64,000 bases of DNA from Aquibium oceanicum (lineage in GTDB: Bacteria > Pseudomonadota > Alphaproteobacteria > Rhizobiales > Rhizobiaceae): contig NZ_CP018172.1 of the NCBI RefSeq assembly GCF_001889605.1, positions 1 to 64,000 on the forward strand. Direction: 5' to 3'. Within the stretch, counting starts at the first letter, position 1. Each line of letters starts with the position of its first letter. Of the stretch, positions 27,614 to 36,551 are shown one piece after another. Both the position numbers and the translations under genes were made by a program. The notes beneath the pieces were generated by a model. It saw only the letters and a program-made list of their open reading frames with translations. It did not search any database and was not told the origin of the DNA.

Positions 27614-28393
27614 GTGCGAAGATCTGCGAATCCACGGCGCACAGGAGAGGCAAAGACATTGGCCCACGGCCAGCGCGTTGTAGCGATTGACGTCGCACGA
27701 GGACTGGCGATCGCAGGCGTCGTCCTGTTTCATATTGTGTGGGATCTGGAATTCACCGGGATCATCAGCGGTGTAGCAGGACATCCCGTCTGGCTTGCTT
27801 TCGGACGAAGCCTTGCCGGAACATTCATGTTTCTTGTGGGTGTGAGTCTGGTGCTCGCACATCGCGAAACCGTTCACGTGAGAGCCTTTAACCGCCGTCT
27901 TTTCACCATCACCGCTTACGCGCTGGTCATCACGCTGGTCAGCTGGTTCGCTTTCCCCGAGAGCTTCATCTTTTTCGGGATTCTCCACGCGATCACGGCG
28001 GCAACGCTTGTTGGCGCCCTTTTTCTGCGCGCCGGCGCTTTGGCTAATTTCACCGTCGGCGCGATTATGCTGATCCTGCCTTTCCTCTTCGATTTTTCGA
28101 CATTTGACACGCGGTGGCTAGCCTGGACGGGATTTGCAGAGCGTCCTCCGCCCAGCAACGATTTTGTCCCGATTTTCCCTTGGGTCGGCGTCACCTTCCT
28201 TGGCATGGCCAGTGCGAAGCTCTTTCTGTCCAACCGTGATCGGGCCATCCAATCCCGACCGGGGACTCGGACCTGGCCTGTAAGGACGATAGTCTGGATG
28301 GGGAACCGCAGCCTGCTGATCTATCTCGTGCACCAGCCAATCCTGCTCAGCATCATCATTCCGCTGTCCTGGTTTCTCGTCGCGGAGAATTGA
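27614..28393 (+). CDS. DUF1624 / heparan-alpha-glucosaminide acetyltransferase-like membrane protein
   Basis: This 259-residue polytopic membrane protein opens with RVVAIDVARGLAIAGVVLFH, the first helix of DUF1624 proteins. It also has LAFGRSLAGTFMFLVGVSL, the FFGILHAI segment and a final MGNRSLLIYLVHQP helix. The family is predicted to move acyl groups across the membrane onto sugars. The start is uncertain: GTG 27614 gives 20 polar residues before the first helix. It follows the Dsb pair by 50 bases and may be its last cotranscribed gene. Its role in a metal island is unknown. Confidence 0.75.
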   Translation: MRRSANPRRTGEAKTLAHGQRVVAIDVARGLAIAGVVLFHIVWDLEFTGIISGVAGHPVWLAFGRSLAGTFMFLVGVSLVLAHRETVHVRAFNRRLFTITAYALVITLVSWFAFPESFIFFGILHAITAATLVGALFLRAGALANFTVGAIMLILPFLFDFSTFDTRWLAWTGFAERPPPSNDFVPIFPWVGVTFLGMASAKLFLSNRDRAIQSRPGTRTWPVRTIVWMGNRSLLIYLVHQPILLSIIIPLSWFLVAEN

Positions 28394-28793
28394 TATCACC
28401 GCGTACACAGATGCAGGTCGACGACCAGAAAGCAGTACTCATTGCGATCATTCCATATACTTAAGATCAACGTCGGAGTGCTCGTTGACGGCGTAGATGC
28501 TTCTCGTGATACCGACCGCCGCCGATTCCCGACCGCCGATGGCGACTGTAACGCCTGCTCCGGCGACGGCCGTCATGATTGGCATCGCCGCAGATAGCTC
28601 GATTGTCACGAAATTTCAGGAAAAGGAAACTCGGGGTGGACGATAAGCTGGCAATGCCAAGGGCTCCCTTCCATAACGTGAAGGCTTTTCGAGACTAGTC
28701 CGATTATTTGGGCACGCGAAAGCTTCTCAAATGATACAGCAAGCACCTTGAGCATTCTACGAGTAGCGAACCTTCAGACGTGACCTGAGGATC
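28394..28793. other. 400-bp intergenic region between convergent operons
   Basis: This region lies between the DUF1624 stop and the copD stop. I find no open frame with protein-like composition, no strong terminator hairpin and no RNA gene. Confidence 0.4.
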
Positions 28794-29315
28794 TTATCGA
28801 GGTTCAAGAGTACCGAACCATGCGACCAATGTGACCGCTACAAGTCCCAGCCCCACCTCAGCTTTCGTAGCCTTCGCGATCGCCCGTAGTGTTTCGGGTC
28901 CGGCTCCAAGGCGAGGCACAAGAAAATAGCGGTTTCGTATGGCCAAGCCCACCATCAATAGGGTCACGAAAACCTTGAGAGCCCAAAGAGACTGATAGCG
29001 CACCGACCAGTCGAGCGGAATGCCGTCGAAAATCCAGAGCGTCGCGGTGAGGCCGGTAACGAGAACTGCAGCGACCCAGACGTGTCCTTCGCCTGAATAG
29101 CGCATGAGAACAGCTCTGGTTTCGAGCCTCTCAAGACGAGAGAGAAGTCCTATGACAAAAGGCAATGCGCCGAGCCAAGCGCCCGCGGCCATCATGTGGG
29201 CTACGTCGTTCGTCTGCCTTAGCAAGCCCGCAACTCCCTCGGATGCTGCGGCATGGCCAGACATAGACTGACCAACAAAGACGAAGAATGCAGAGACTGA
29301 CCTGCCACTGAACTT

Positions 29316-30245
29316 TCATCCAGCTGCGATTAGAGCCTCGGCCGTTTCTGTTACGCCGTAGGGCGCGGGTTGAGCAACCGGCGGAGACGCGTAGCCCATG
29401 TCGAGCGAAGCGTCGGAGCCGGTTGCGGTGAGGATCTCAGCGAAGGCCGCCGGGGTCTGGTAGCCGAGCGAGGAATGCGGCCTCGCGGTGTTGAAATCTT
29501 CCCTCCATTCGGCGATGGCGCTGCGCGCATGGTCGATGCCGAAGAACAGGCTTTCGTTCAGCAGCTCATCGCGCATCCGGCCGTTAAAGGATTCGACATA
29601 ACCGTTCTGCATCGGCTTTCCGGGCGCGATGTAGTGCCACTCGACACGGTGATCCTTCGACCAGGCGAGGATGGCGTTCGAGGTGAACTCGGTGCCGTGG
29701 TCCGAAACGATCATGTCCGGCTTGCCGCGACGGCTGATCAGGTCGGTCAGTTCACGTGCTACCCGGCGGCCGGAGATCGATGTGTCCGGGATGGCGGCCA
29801 GGCACTCGCGCGTGACGTCATCGACGATGTTCAGCACCCGAAAGCGCCGCCCGCAGGCGAACTGGTCGTGCACGAAGTCGAGGGACCAGCGCGCGTTCGG
29901 TCTTGCCTCGACCAGGATGGGCGCTCGTGTGCCCACCGCCCGTCGCCGTGCCCGGCGCTTGCGAACCGTGAGGCCTTCCTCCCGGTAGAGCCGATAGATG
30001 CGGTTGATCCCGGACGGCTCGCCCTCCCGCCGTAGCAGGATGAACAACCGCCGATAGCCGAAGCGACGGCGTTCATTAGCAAGATCCCGTAGCCGGCCGC
30101 GAAGTTCGGTCTCCGGCGGACGGCTCGACCGGTAGCGGATCATCTTGCGATCAGCACCGACGAAGGAACAGGCCCGACGCTCCGAAAGGCCCATGACGGC
30201 CTGCAGATGCGCGACGGCTTCGCGCTTGGCGGCGGGCCCTACCAT
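29316..30245 (-). CDS. IS3-family transposase OrfB
   Basis: OrfB has 309 residues with the IS3 N-terminal region ([20 protein letters not shown]) and a DDE core. The Asp is in [14 protein letters not shown], the second Asp in [11 protein letters not shown] and the Glu in [18 protein letters not shown]. It ends in the usual [17 protein letters not shown]. It overlaps OrfA by 7 bases in the -1 frame, and an A-rich slippery stretch at the end of orfA (SKKW codons) would give the OrfAB fusion. Confidence 0.94.
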   Translation of the reverse strand: MVGPAAKREAVAHLQAVMGLSERRACSFVGADRKMIRYRSSRPPETELRGRLRDLANERRRFGYRRLFILLRREGEPSGINRIYRLYREEGLTVRKRRARRRAVGTRAPILVEARPNARWSLDFVHDQFACGRRFRVLNIVDDVTRECLAAIPDTSISGRRVARELTDLISRRGKPDMIVSDHGTEFTSNAILAWSKDHRVEWHYIAPGKPMQNGYVESFNGRMRDELLNESLFFGIDHARSAIAEWREDFNTARPHSSLGYQTPAAFAEILTATGSDASLDMGYASPPVAQPAPYGVTETAEALIAAG

Positions 30246-30505
30246 TTTTTTGACAGAAGCTCGCGAAGGGCCGAGGCTTCAAGCATCTGGTCGGCGAGCA
30301 GCTTCTTCAGCTTCGCGTTCTCGTCTTCCAGAGCCTTCAGGCGCTTGGCGTCGGACACGTCCATCCCGCCATACTTCGCCTTCCAGTTATACAGCGTTGC
30401 CTCGCTGACACCGTGCTTGCGGGCCAGATCGCCCGCCTTCGCACCCGCCTCGTGCTCGCGCAGAACCGCGATGATCTGCTCTTCCGTAAACCGCTTCCGC
30501 TTCAT
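30239..30505 (-). CDS. IS3-family transposase OrfA
   Basis: From ATG 30505, behind GAAGGA, the product has 88 residues. It has the helix-turn-helix [16 protein letters not shown] and [17 protein letters not shown], followed by a leucine-zipper helix ([15 protein letters not shown]). It ends SKKW, encoded by a run of A residues suited to -1 slippage into orfB. Confidence 0.92.
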   Translation of the reverse strand: MKRKRFTEEQIIAVLREHEAGAKAGDLARKHGVSEATLYNWKAKYGGMDVSDAKRLKALEDENAKLKKLLADQMLEASALRELLSKKW

Positions 30506-30924
30506 CTGTCCGTCCTTCAATCGAGGCCGGACTCTAACTCCAAGTGGAGGAAAAACTCAGTGGCAGGTCAAGACGAGCGCGGCTCTCGTCCACCCCAGGA
30601 TAAAGGAGAGCACAACCGACATGGCAGCGACTGCCTGAAGCGCCCATGCGTTGCCGGGAGACGTGAACATCACCACGTCCCAGACAAGGTCGGGGTCTCC
30701 CGCATCTTCCCAGTCGCCGGCGATCCGCGCCACCTGTACCGGCAGAAGCAAGCCGACGGCGATGATCAATGTGACGACCATCCAGGGCTCGAAACGCATC
30801 CTCGACGCTCCGGGCAGGAGGCGCCAGCGGAACACCGACGCTCCCCAGATCATCAGGGACGACCCGAATATTGCGCTTCGACAGAGGATCAGCGCGCTCT
30901 GCGGATCGAGCACGGCTTCGCTCA

Positions 30925-31287
30925 TCACTCAACGGCGAAGCTGAATTCGCCCTTCACCTTATGTCCATCCTGTGAGAGTGCGTTCCAGTTGACGACGTAC
31001 TTGCCAGCAGAAAGAGGCCCCGAAACAGGTATAACAAGCGTATGCCCGTCTTCGGAGATAGCGGGTTCACCAATCTTTCCTTCAACGGCGCCGGAATTGG
31101 TCAGGGTCACATTGCTGAAGCGTAGATTGACGCTGTCGGAAAAGGTCAGTTCGAGCGACTTTGGCGACTCCACGCTTGAACCTGCCGCCGGAATCGAGCT
31201 CTTGAGCTCGGAGTGCGCCGTCGCAGCGCCTGTCGAGATTGCTGTCGCAACAAACGAGGCAGCAAGGAGGGATATGAACTTGTTCAT
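30925..31287 (-). CDS. copC: CopC-type periplasmic copper-binding protein
   Basis: The 120-residue protein has a signal peptide (FISLLAASFVATAISTGAATA) followed by AHSELKSSIPAAGSSV. His25, near the new N-terminus, and the later DGHKVKGEF match the Cu(II) site of CopC. The fold is a small beta barrel. Its stop overlaps the copD start. CopC passes copper to CopD, which the IS has broken, so CopC may now act only as a periplasmic copper store. A 141-bp gap separates it from the upstream Sco gene and may contain its own promoter. Confidence 0.93.
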   Translation of the reverse strand: MNKFISLLAASFVATAISTGAATAHSELKSSIPAAGSSVESPKSLELTFSDSVNLRFSNVTLTNSGAVEGKIGEPAISEDGHTLVIPVSGPLSAGKYVVNWNALSQDGHKVKGEFSFAVE

Positions 31288-31428
31288 AGCGATATCTTTC
31301 GTAAATGTTTGTAATGTATCCGGCAGAGACTACATCGGCACAGAATTCGACGATTGACATCTGTCCAGCAGGCAGCTTCCCACCGTTCAGGCCGCATTAC
31401 CGTCAACAATGTCGCTAGGCGTTGAACA

Positions 31429-32040
31429 CTAACTGTCGTTGGCGAGACGCTTCAGTTTGGCCAGCATCACGTCCTTTGCCTCTTCATAAGCCATTGTCCC
31501 GAAGAACTTACCTTGGGCATCCATCAGCAACACCGATGCTGTATGGTCCATGGTATAGTCACCGTTCTCGAGAGGAACCTTGGTGTAATAGATCTTGAAA
31601 GCCTTGGCTGCGGCGTCGATCTGCTGGGGGGTTCCGGTAAGGCCGATGATACGGCTGTCAAAGGCGGTCAGGTACTGCTTCATCTCTTCCGGACCATCGC
31701 GCTCGGCATCCACAGAAACGAACACGAAGTTCAACTTGTCGGCTTCGGATCCGAGTTGCTCGGCGAGCGTGGTCAACTCGAAGAGCGTTGTCGGACAGAC
31801 CTCCGGGCAAAAGGTGAAGCCGAAGAAGATCGCGCTCGGCTTGCCGAGCAGATCCTTCTCCGTCACCGTCTTCCCGTCGGTACCTGTCAACGTGAACGGC
31901 CCGCCAACGGTAGCGACCCCGGTACTGCGCGACTGTCCTGGTCCGAACCTGTTTGAACCGGTGACGATGGTGAAGCCTACAATGGTCAGCACGACGGCAA
32001 GAACAGCGGCTGCCAGAAGGCCCATAGTGCGACCGCGCAT
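31429..32040 (-). CDS. Sco1/SenC-family protein (second copy)
   Basis: The 203-residue protein has an N-terminal membrane anchor (LLAAAVLAVVLTIVGFTIV) and the Sco domain. It has CPEVCP in FTFCPEVCPTTLFELTT and the distal His in YTMDHTASVLLM. Its start overlaps the stop of the PCu(A)C gene at 32040. It is a paralogue of the Sco at 25834, with the same PCu(A)C-Sco pairing in the opposite orientation, so the pair was probably duplicated. Confidence 0.93.
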   Translation of the reverse strand: MRGRTMGLLAAAVLAVVLTIVGFTIVTGSNRFGPGQSRSTGVATVGGPFTLTGTDGKTVTEKDLLGKPSAIFFGFTFCPEVCPTTLFELTTLAEQLGSEADKLNFVFVSVDAERDGPEEMKQYLTAFDSRIIGLTGTPQQIDAAAKAFKIYYTKVPLENGDYTMDHTASVLLMDAQGKFFGTMAYEEAKDVMLAKLKRLANDS

Positions 32041-32561
32041 CAGTGACCTCCTCCGTCCTTACCCGACTGCGCGCCGGCCTTGTCCTGGCCACCGTGATCG
32101 CCTGCCGGGGTGTAGCCGAACGGCCCGGCTACAAACTCGACATCGACCGCACCCGCTCGTTCGAAACGGAGCTTTACGGGGATCGTCTCGCCCTCGGAGA
32201 TCGGCTTCTTGAGGTCCAGCAGCATCAAATGATAACCGCCCGGGGCAAGTTTGACGGTTACGCCGGCAGGCACTTCGACACCTTCCGGTACGGGTCGCAT
32301 CTTCATAATCCCGTCCGTCATCTCCATCTTGTGGACCTCCACGCGTGAGGCGATTTCGGAGGAGCCGTCGAGCAACCGGTCCGGTTGTGCACCTTTATTT
32401 GTCAATGTCAGATAGCCGCCACCGACCTTGGCGGCTGGCGGCGTCGCCCTGGTCCAGGGATCGCTGATCTCGATGTCGCCGATGCTTGCATCTCGAGCCA
32501 GAGCAGGCGCGCAAGTGACGATCAGGCTCGCCGCGGCCGCGGCACGAATAAATGTGAACAC
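32040..32561 (-). CDS. PCu(A)C-type copper chaperone
   Basis: I place the start at GTG 32561, eight bases after GGAGAG, giving a 173-residue protein with a signal peptide (FIRAAAAASLIVTCAPALA). The copper ligands are complete: VEVHKMEMTDGIMKMRPV and LAPGGYHLML. The C-terminal tail (TPAGDHGGQDKAGAQ and a final GGGH) adds more His. It should hand copper to the overlapping downstream Sco. Confidence 0.91.
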   Translation of the reverse strand: MFTFIRAAAAASLIVTCAPALARDASIGDIEISDPWTRATPPAAKVGGGYLTLTNKGAQPDRLLDGSSEIASRVEVHKMEMTDGIMKMRPVPEGVEVPAGVTVKLAPGGYHLMLLDLKKPISEGETIPVKLRFERAGAVDVEFVAGPFGYTPAGDHGGQDKAGAQSGKDGGGH

Positions 32562-32628
32562 TGTAATCTCTCCATACATGTATATTGCGAAGGGCACGCA
32601 CAAGCGCCTGCCCTTCCGGGATGCTATG

Positions 32629-33030
32629 TCATATGGAGAAATGTGGAGGTCCGCGTGCTTCCGGAATCGTGCCGGGTTCTCCCGGCGGTGCCCGCTGCGC
32701 CCCCGGCTTGAATTCCTTCGCCCTGATCACAAGCGGAAAGGCAAGAGGGGATAGGCTCGGCGATGGCTCGATGATGGGTCCGACAGCGCTAACAGCCTCG
32801 CAAAGAGCCTTGCAACACTCTCCGGCCATATGCTCAAGCGGATCGTCGAGAGGTTGTTCGGTCTTGCCGGAAGGTGCGCAGATAACGAAGCTCGGACCGA
32901 ACTGATCGGTAGCCATTAGCGTCTTGGCGTAAGCGACCGCCAGTCCTTGCAGCAGAAAGAGATAGGCGAGCAGAAGTGTCAGGGCAAAGCCCGCAACCCC
33001 TCTGGCCCGCGATATCCCAAGACTGCGCAT
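32629..33030 (-). CDS. DUF2946-like small membrane/periplasmic protein
   Basis: From ATG 33030 the product has 133 residues. A membrane segment (GFALTLLLAYLFLLQGLAVA) precedes a region with paired cysteines (MAGECCKALCEAV) and a Pro/Gly-rich tail. This layout recalls DUF2946 proteins, which often stand beside copper genes, but I assign the family tentatively. It is the first gene of the leftward copper operon. Cys-Cys-x3-Cys suggests metal binding (inference). Confidence 0.55.
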   Translation of the reverse strand: MRSLGISRARGVAGFALTLLLAYLFLLQGLAVAYAKTLMATDQFGPSFVICAPSGKTEQPLDDPLEHMAGECCKALCEAVSAVGPIIEPSPSLSPLAFPLVIRAKEFKPGAQRAPPGEPGTIPEARGPPHFSI

Positions 33031-33222
33031 GGCAGAATCATGAGCCTGCACGGCGGTGTTGTCACTGCGACAAATCCGTCCCAAGTCCCGCACCATGCGA
33101 TCATCCCGAACCTACCTTCGAGTTGACCGGGACAGCCTGGATGAATAGCGCAGTAGATGAGGGGATCGCTCATCACACGGCTTTTTTCCTGCAGAACCAG
33201 CTCTCCTAGCTAAAAGATCCGG

Positions 33223-34476
33223 TCACGAATTCCCATGAGCATAGAGCGGCAATCGCGGCATCTCACCGTCAGCGATCCTCCAGATCCATGCGTCGACATC
33301 AGGCCGCGAGGAGATCATCTCGCGCAACGCGTCCTCGTAGCCATCCGCTGCCGCTAACGGAACGATGTACAGGCCGACCGGTCTATGTCCTGTCTGGAGC
33401 ATCGCCACGGCGCTCGGCTTTCCCGCCGGCAGGTTGTAACGCAACCCCTTCACGCTACGAGCCCTGAGCTTCGCGAGCGCATCGATCAGCCGCTTCTCAT
33501 AAATCGAATCGTAAGGCACCCAATTCTCAGCGACCACCATCAAGGCGATCTCCTCGACCACGGCGAGCCCCGATGGGGCAATGCCGAACGTGGCGATGGT
33601 CATGAGATGCGATTGTTCGTCCGCATCCCACAAGGCAAGCTCATTTTCGAAGTGAGCCACGAGTCGGCGATGAAGGATTTCGTCGAGCATTAACGGAAAG
33701 TCCGGCATATGCTTGATAACCAGACGATGCCCGTTACGCGCCGGCGTGACATCCTTCACCTCGCCCACAAGGATCATCAATTTCCGCGGACCGCTCCTCG
33801 GTTGCAATGCAAGTGCCAGAGCAGCGGCCCGACGCTGCTCAATCGCAGCCTTGTCCGTGGCGCGAAACGGCTCGGGCACGAATAGCACATCGCTCAGCAT
33901 TCCACCCCTTACCGTCATCTGCCGGGCCGCTTCGATCAGATGCCATCTGATGTTGAACCAATGCCGCTTTCCCGACCAGCGCGAGGTCCAGGTTGTCAGC
34001 TCCGCCTGGTGCCAGAGATAGTGCAGCAGACTGCGCAATGAGAGTTTTCGCGCATCACTTATGACGCTCTCCACGGTGCCCACACCAGCAACTGGAGCTG
34101 TCCGGGATCCGAGTTTGGTCAAGCTGAACCCGACCTTTAACGCCGACAGCCCGGTCTCGGGATCAATCTGTATGGCGTTTCCCAATAGTACGCCGAGGCC
34201 GGAAAACTCATCAGGGGGATCGTAAGATGAGCAAGTCACATCGTGCGCGCTACCTGACAACGGCATTCGCTTGACGATGTACCGATCTCCGATCTGCGCA
34301 ATGTACATGGCAAGACCAGCTTCCTTGCAAAGGCAAAGGGGACGAATGCGGCGACGATACGAATCGGCCAGCACACCCTGCAGATCCGGTGAGGTTTCCT
34401 CGATTTCGCGGTCAGCCAGTCTGAAACGTCGCATCGCCTCCATCGCTCCGGATGCCATGGCATCCCCGCTTGTCAT
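33223..34476 (-). CDS. DUF1173 family protein
   Basis: The product has about 417 residues (ATG 34476; a start up to 34503 is possible). It begins ASGAMEAMRRFRLADREIEE and has an early RRRIRPLCLCKEAGLAMYIA, with a CxC, and VKRMPLSGSAHDVTCSSYDP, both typical of DUF1173. These proteins are common on rhizobial plasmids and ICEs and have no known function. The cysteine pairs in the N-terminal domain could bind zinc. It is the leftmost gene of the backbone half and is transcribed away from the DUF932 gene. Confidence 0.8.
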   Translation of the reverse strand: MTSGDAMASGAMEAMRRFRLADREIEETSPDLQGVLADSYRRRIRPLCLCKEAGLAMYIAQIGDRYIVKRMPLSGSAHDVTCSSYDPPDEFSGLGVLLGNAIQIDPETGLSALKVGFSLTKLGSRTAPVAGVGTVESVISDARKLSLRSLLHYLWHQAELTTWTSRWSGKRHWFNIRWHLIEAARQMTVRGGMLSDVLFVPEPFRATDKAAIEQRRAAALALALQPRSGPRKLMILVGEVKDVTPARNGHRLVIKHMPDFPLMLDEILHRRLVAHFENELALWDADEQSHLMTIATFGIAPSGLAVVEEIALMVVAENWVPYDSIYEKRLIDALAKLRARSVKGLRYNLPAGKPSAVAMLQTGHRPVGLYIVPLAAADGYEDALREMISSRPDVDAWIWRIADGEMPRLPLYAHGNS

Positions 34477-34762
34477 TGATTCACGGTTTTCTCGATGACG
34501 CAACGGGATGGCTTCATCCCTAAAGCATCGAACAGACCTCGCCCTTCCTGGATGCCGTGCCGGAATGAAGAACCCACCCGAAGAATGCGGCGCGGACCTG
34601 AAGCTCCGAGGTCGTTCCCACTAAGCAATTGACCGTGCGCCCTTGCCGCCCTTGGCAACTTCTCGATGGCGCTGCGGCTGGCTGCAGCGGCGCCACTTTT
34701 TTGGCGTAAGGCGCTGCCGGCAGAGGGAGAGAGGAGGCGGGTGGCGGGCGGCGGGTAAAGGT

Positions 34763-34780
34763 CCGGAGAGAGGCTCCCGG
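34763..34780 (+). promoter_or_regulatory. Leader hairpin with AGAGG loop before the DUF932 gene
   Basis: CCGGAG and CTCCCGG pair (one bulged C) around the loop AGAGG. A GCCCGTCGCGGAGCAAGAGC segment then leads to the ATG at 34802. The same GGTCCGGAGAGAGGCTCC stretch precedes the ParB-like gene. The loop looks like a ribosome site held in a hairpin. Confidence 0.6.
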
Positions 34781-34801
34781 CGCCCGTCGCGGAGCAAGAG
34801 C

Positions 34802-35998
34802 ATGACCCAGATGGAAATTCAGGCGCCTGTGCGCAACGCGCGCAATGGCTACAAGGTCGACGCCAGCCGCGGCCAGCGCATCGGCCGCGTGTCCTCGGAA
34901 TGGTTCAACCGGCCGGATGACGAACGCTACCTGTCCCTCACGGACCTCAACGATGCGGTGAAGCGGCGGTCCGAACGCAGCAAGACACGGATCGTCGAAA
35001 GTGAGGCGATCCGTGTGGAAGCCTCTCGAGACAATCCCGAGCGGCTGACGTTGATGCTGCCAGACGCGCCCGCGCCCGTCGCGCCGACACACTGGAGTTT
35101 CGGCCAACTCGCCAGCCTGGTCGGTGCGCCGGCGACCTATCTGCGTCAACTTCCGGCAGCGCTCGCCGGTATTAACCTGCAGTATGGGCTTTCCACACAC
35201 CGCGCGGAACAGGTGAAGACACTCGAAATCGAGAACGGCCGCCTTGAGCTCCGGGCGGTGACGGGCCCGGACTACGGCAGGATCTTCGATCACGAGTTGG
35301 TCGACGCGGTGCAGAAGATCGCGGGCAACGGCACCGGCGACACGCGCTGGAAAGTGCCGGGCGTGCTCGACTGGTCGACCAGCATCTACAATCCCAATGT
35401 CGATATCTCGAAGGACACGACCACGCTCTATGCCTCCGACCGCGACATCTTCGTCTTCCTGGTCGACGATCGCAACCCTATCGAAGCGGGACGGCTGCCG
35501 AATGGCGAGCCGGATCTATACTTCCGCGGATTCTATGCGTGGAACAGCGAGGTCGGCTCGAAAACGCTAGGAATTGCAAGCTTTTACCTGCGGGCCGTGT
35601 GCCAAAATCGCAATCTATGGGGCGTGGAGGATTTCCAGGAAATCACCATTCGCCACTCAAAATACGCCGCCTCACGTTTCGCCCTCGAAGCCGAACCGGC
35701 ACTGATCCAGTTCGCGGAATCCTCGCCGATGCCGTTCATTAACGGCATCAAGGCGGCACGCGAGCAGATCGTCGCGCGTGACGATGACGATCGCACTACA
35801 TTCCTTCGAAAGCGCGGCTTCTCGAAGGGCGAGACCGGGAAGATCATCGACGCCGTGCTTGCCGACGAAGGGCATCCTCCGGCGTCGGTCTTCGATTTCG
35901 TCCAGGGGATCACCCGGGTCGCGCGCGACAAGCAGCACCAGGATGACCGGCTCGATATGGAAGGCAAGGCCAAGAAGCTCCTCGATCTTGCCCACTGA
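34802..35998 (+). CDS. DUF932 family protein (phage/plasmid-like)
   Basis: The 398-residue protein starts at ATG 34802 (MTQMEIQAPVRNARNGYKVD). It shows the DUF932 plan: THWSFGQLASLVGAPATYLR, then LELRAVTGPDYGRIFDHEL, FVFLVDDRNPIEAG and the core RGFYAWNSEVGSKTLGIASF with YLRAVCQNRNLWG. The family is widespread in phages and conjugative plasmids, often near ParB-like and helicase genes. Its activity is not established. A leader hairpin shared with two other large backbone genes precedes it, and a terminator-like hairpin follows. Confidence 0.88.
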   Translation: MTQMEIQAPVRNARNGYKVDASRGQRIGRVSSEWFNRPDDERYLSLTDLNDAVKRRSERSKTRIVESEAIRVEASRDNPERLTLMLPDAPAPVAPTHWSFGQLASLVGAPATYLRQLPAALAGINLQYGLSTHRAEQVKTLEIENGRLELRAVTGPDYGRIFDHELVDAVQKIAGNGTGDTRWKVPGVLDWSTSIYNPNVDISKDTTTLYASDRDIFVFLVDDRNPIEAGRLPNGEPDLYFRGFYAWNSEVGSKTLGIASFYLRAVCQNRNLWGVEDFQEITIRHSKYAASRFALEAEPALIQFAESSPMPFINGIKAAREQIVARDDDDRTTFLRKRGFSKGETGKIIDAVLADEGHPPASVFDFVQGITRVARDKQHQDDRLDMEGKAKKLLDLAH

Positions 35999-36054
35999 TC
36001 CGTTCCCACAGGCGGGCCCATCTCGCGCTGGCGGCTTTCCATAACCATCGCTTC

Positions 36055-36086
36055 AAGGCGCCGTCCCCATACGAGGACGGCGCCTT
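36055..36086 (+). terminator. Hairpin after the DUF932 gene
   Basis: A perfect 12-bp stem (AAGGCGCCGTCC with GGACGGCGCCTT) encloses an 8-base loop. It lacks a strong T tract but starts and ends AA/TT. The same AAGG...CCTT form recurs after the ParB-like gene. Confidence 0.6.
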
Positions 36087-36149
36087 GCATCGTGACGGGT
36101 CAACAGGTCGGAAGGTGGGCTTTCGTCCGCCCGTCGCGGAGCACGACCC

Positions 36150-36551
36150 ATGGCGCAAATTGCGCAGAATCCAACATCCCTGCTGACGTCCGGTCAGCAC
36201 GAACAGCTTCTTGCCAATGGTCGCCAGCGCGGTCGCGATCATGTCCCGGTCGTAAAATTCTTCAACCCGGTTGGCATAGGCACATGGCTTGCGACCGAGC
36301 TCGATGGGAACGGCGACACCCTATATGGATTGGCGCAGCTCAACGACGCGCCTGAACTCGGATCCTTCAGCTTGGCGGAACTTGCCACGCTGGTGCTGCG
36401 GTTCGGCATGCATATTGAGCGCGACCTCTTCTTCAGCGGCGCATTCCCTATCTCGACCTATGCCGAAGCCGCCCGGCAGACAGGCAGCATCAACGGGGCA
36501 ATCCGCGTCCTTGCCAATGCCGCAGGGGCCGCGCGAGGGGAGTGTGCGTGA
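36150..36551 (+). CDS. DUF2958 family protein
   Basis: The 133-residue product matches the small DUF2958 family: TSLLTSGQHEQLLANGR at the N-terminus, then VVKFFNPVGIGTWLATELD and TLYGLAQLNDAPELGSFSLA. The function is unknown. The family is a regular member of plasmid and ICE backbones of this type. The leader contains CGCCCGTCGCGGAGCA, identical to a segment before the DUF932 gene. The next gene starts in its stop (TGATG). Confidence 0.85.
   Translation: MAQIAQNPTSLLTSGQHEQLLANGRQRGRDHVPVVKFFNPVGIGTWLATELDGNGDTLYGLAQLNDAPELGSFSLAELATLVLRFGMHIERDLFFSGAFPISTYAEAARQTGSINGAIRVLANAAGAARGECA

Larger units (their letters stand above)
29298..30570 (-). mobile_element. Complete IS3-family insertion sequence inside copD, TSD AGAC
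   Basis: The 1273-bp element has terminal inverted repeats starting TGACCTGCCACTGA at both ends and sharing TTAGAG about 38 bases in. A perfect 4-bp direct repeat, AGAC, flanks it (29294-29297 and 30571-30574). It encodes OrfA and OrfB on the minus strand, is internally intact, and differs from the IS at 15 kb. The clean duplication and uneroded host gene suggest a recent insertion. Confidence 0.95.
28794..30928 (-). pseudogene. copD: CopD copper-resistance membrane protein, split by an IS element
   Basis: The N-terminal half (30571-30928) has helices with SALILCRSAIFGSSLMIW and MVVTLIIAVGLLLPVQVARI. The C-terminal half (28794-29297) has NDVAHMMAAGAWLGALPFVI, VWVAAVLVTGLTATLWIF and LKVFVTLLMVGLAIRNRYF. 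Removing the IS and one copy of the AGAC repeat joins them in frame as RAALVSAFFVFVGQSMSGHA, restoring a normal CopD of about 290 residues. CopD moves copper across the inner membrane in partnership with periplasmic CopC, whose gene overlaps it upstream (GTGA). The insertion should abolish CopD function, although the 3' half retains an ATG (29264) for possible partial translation. Confidence 0.93.
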
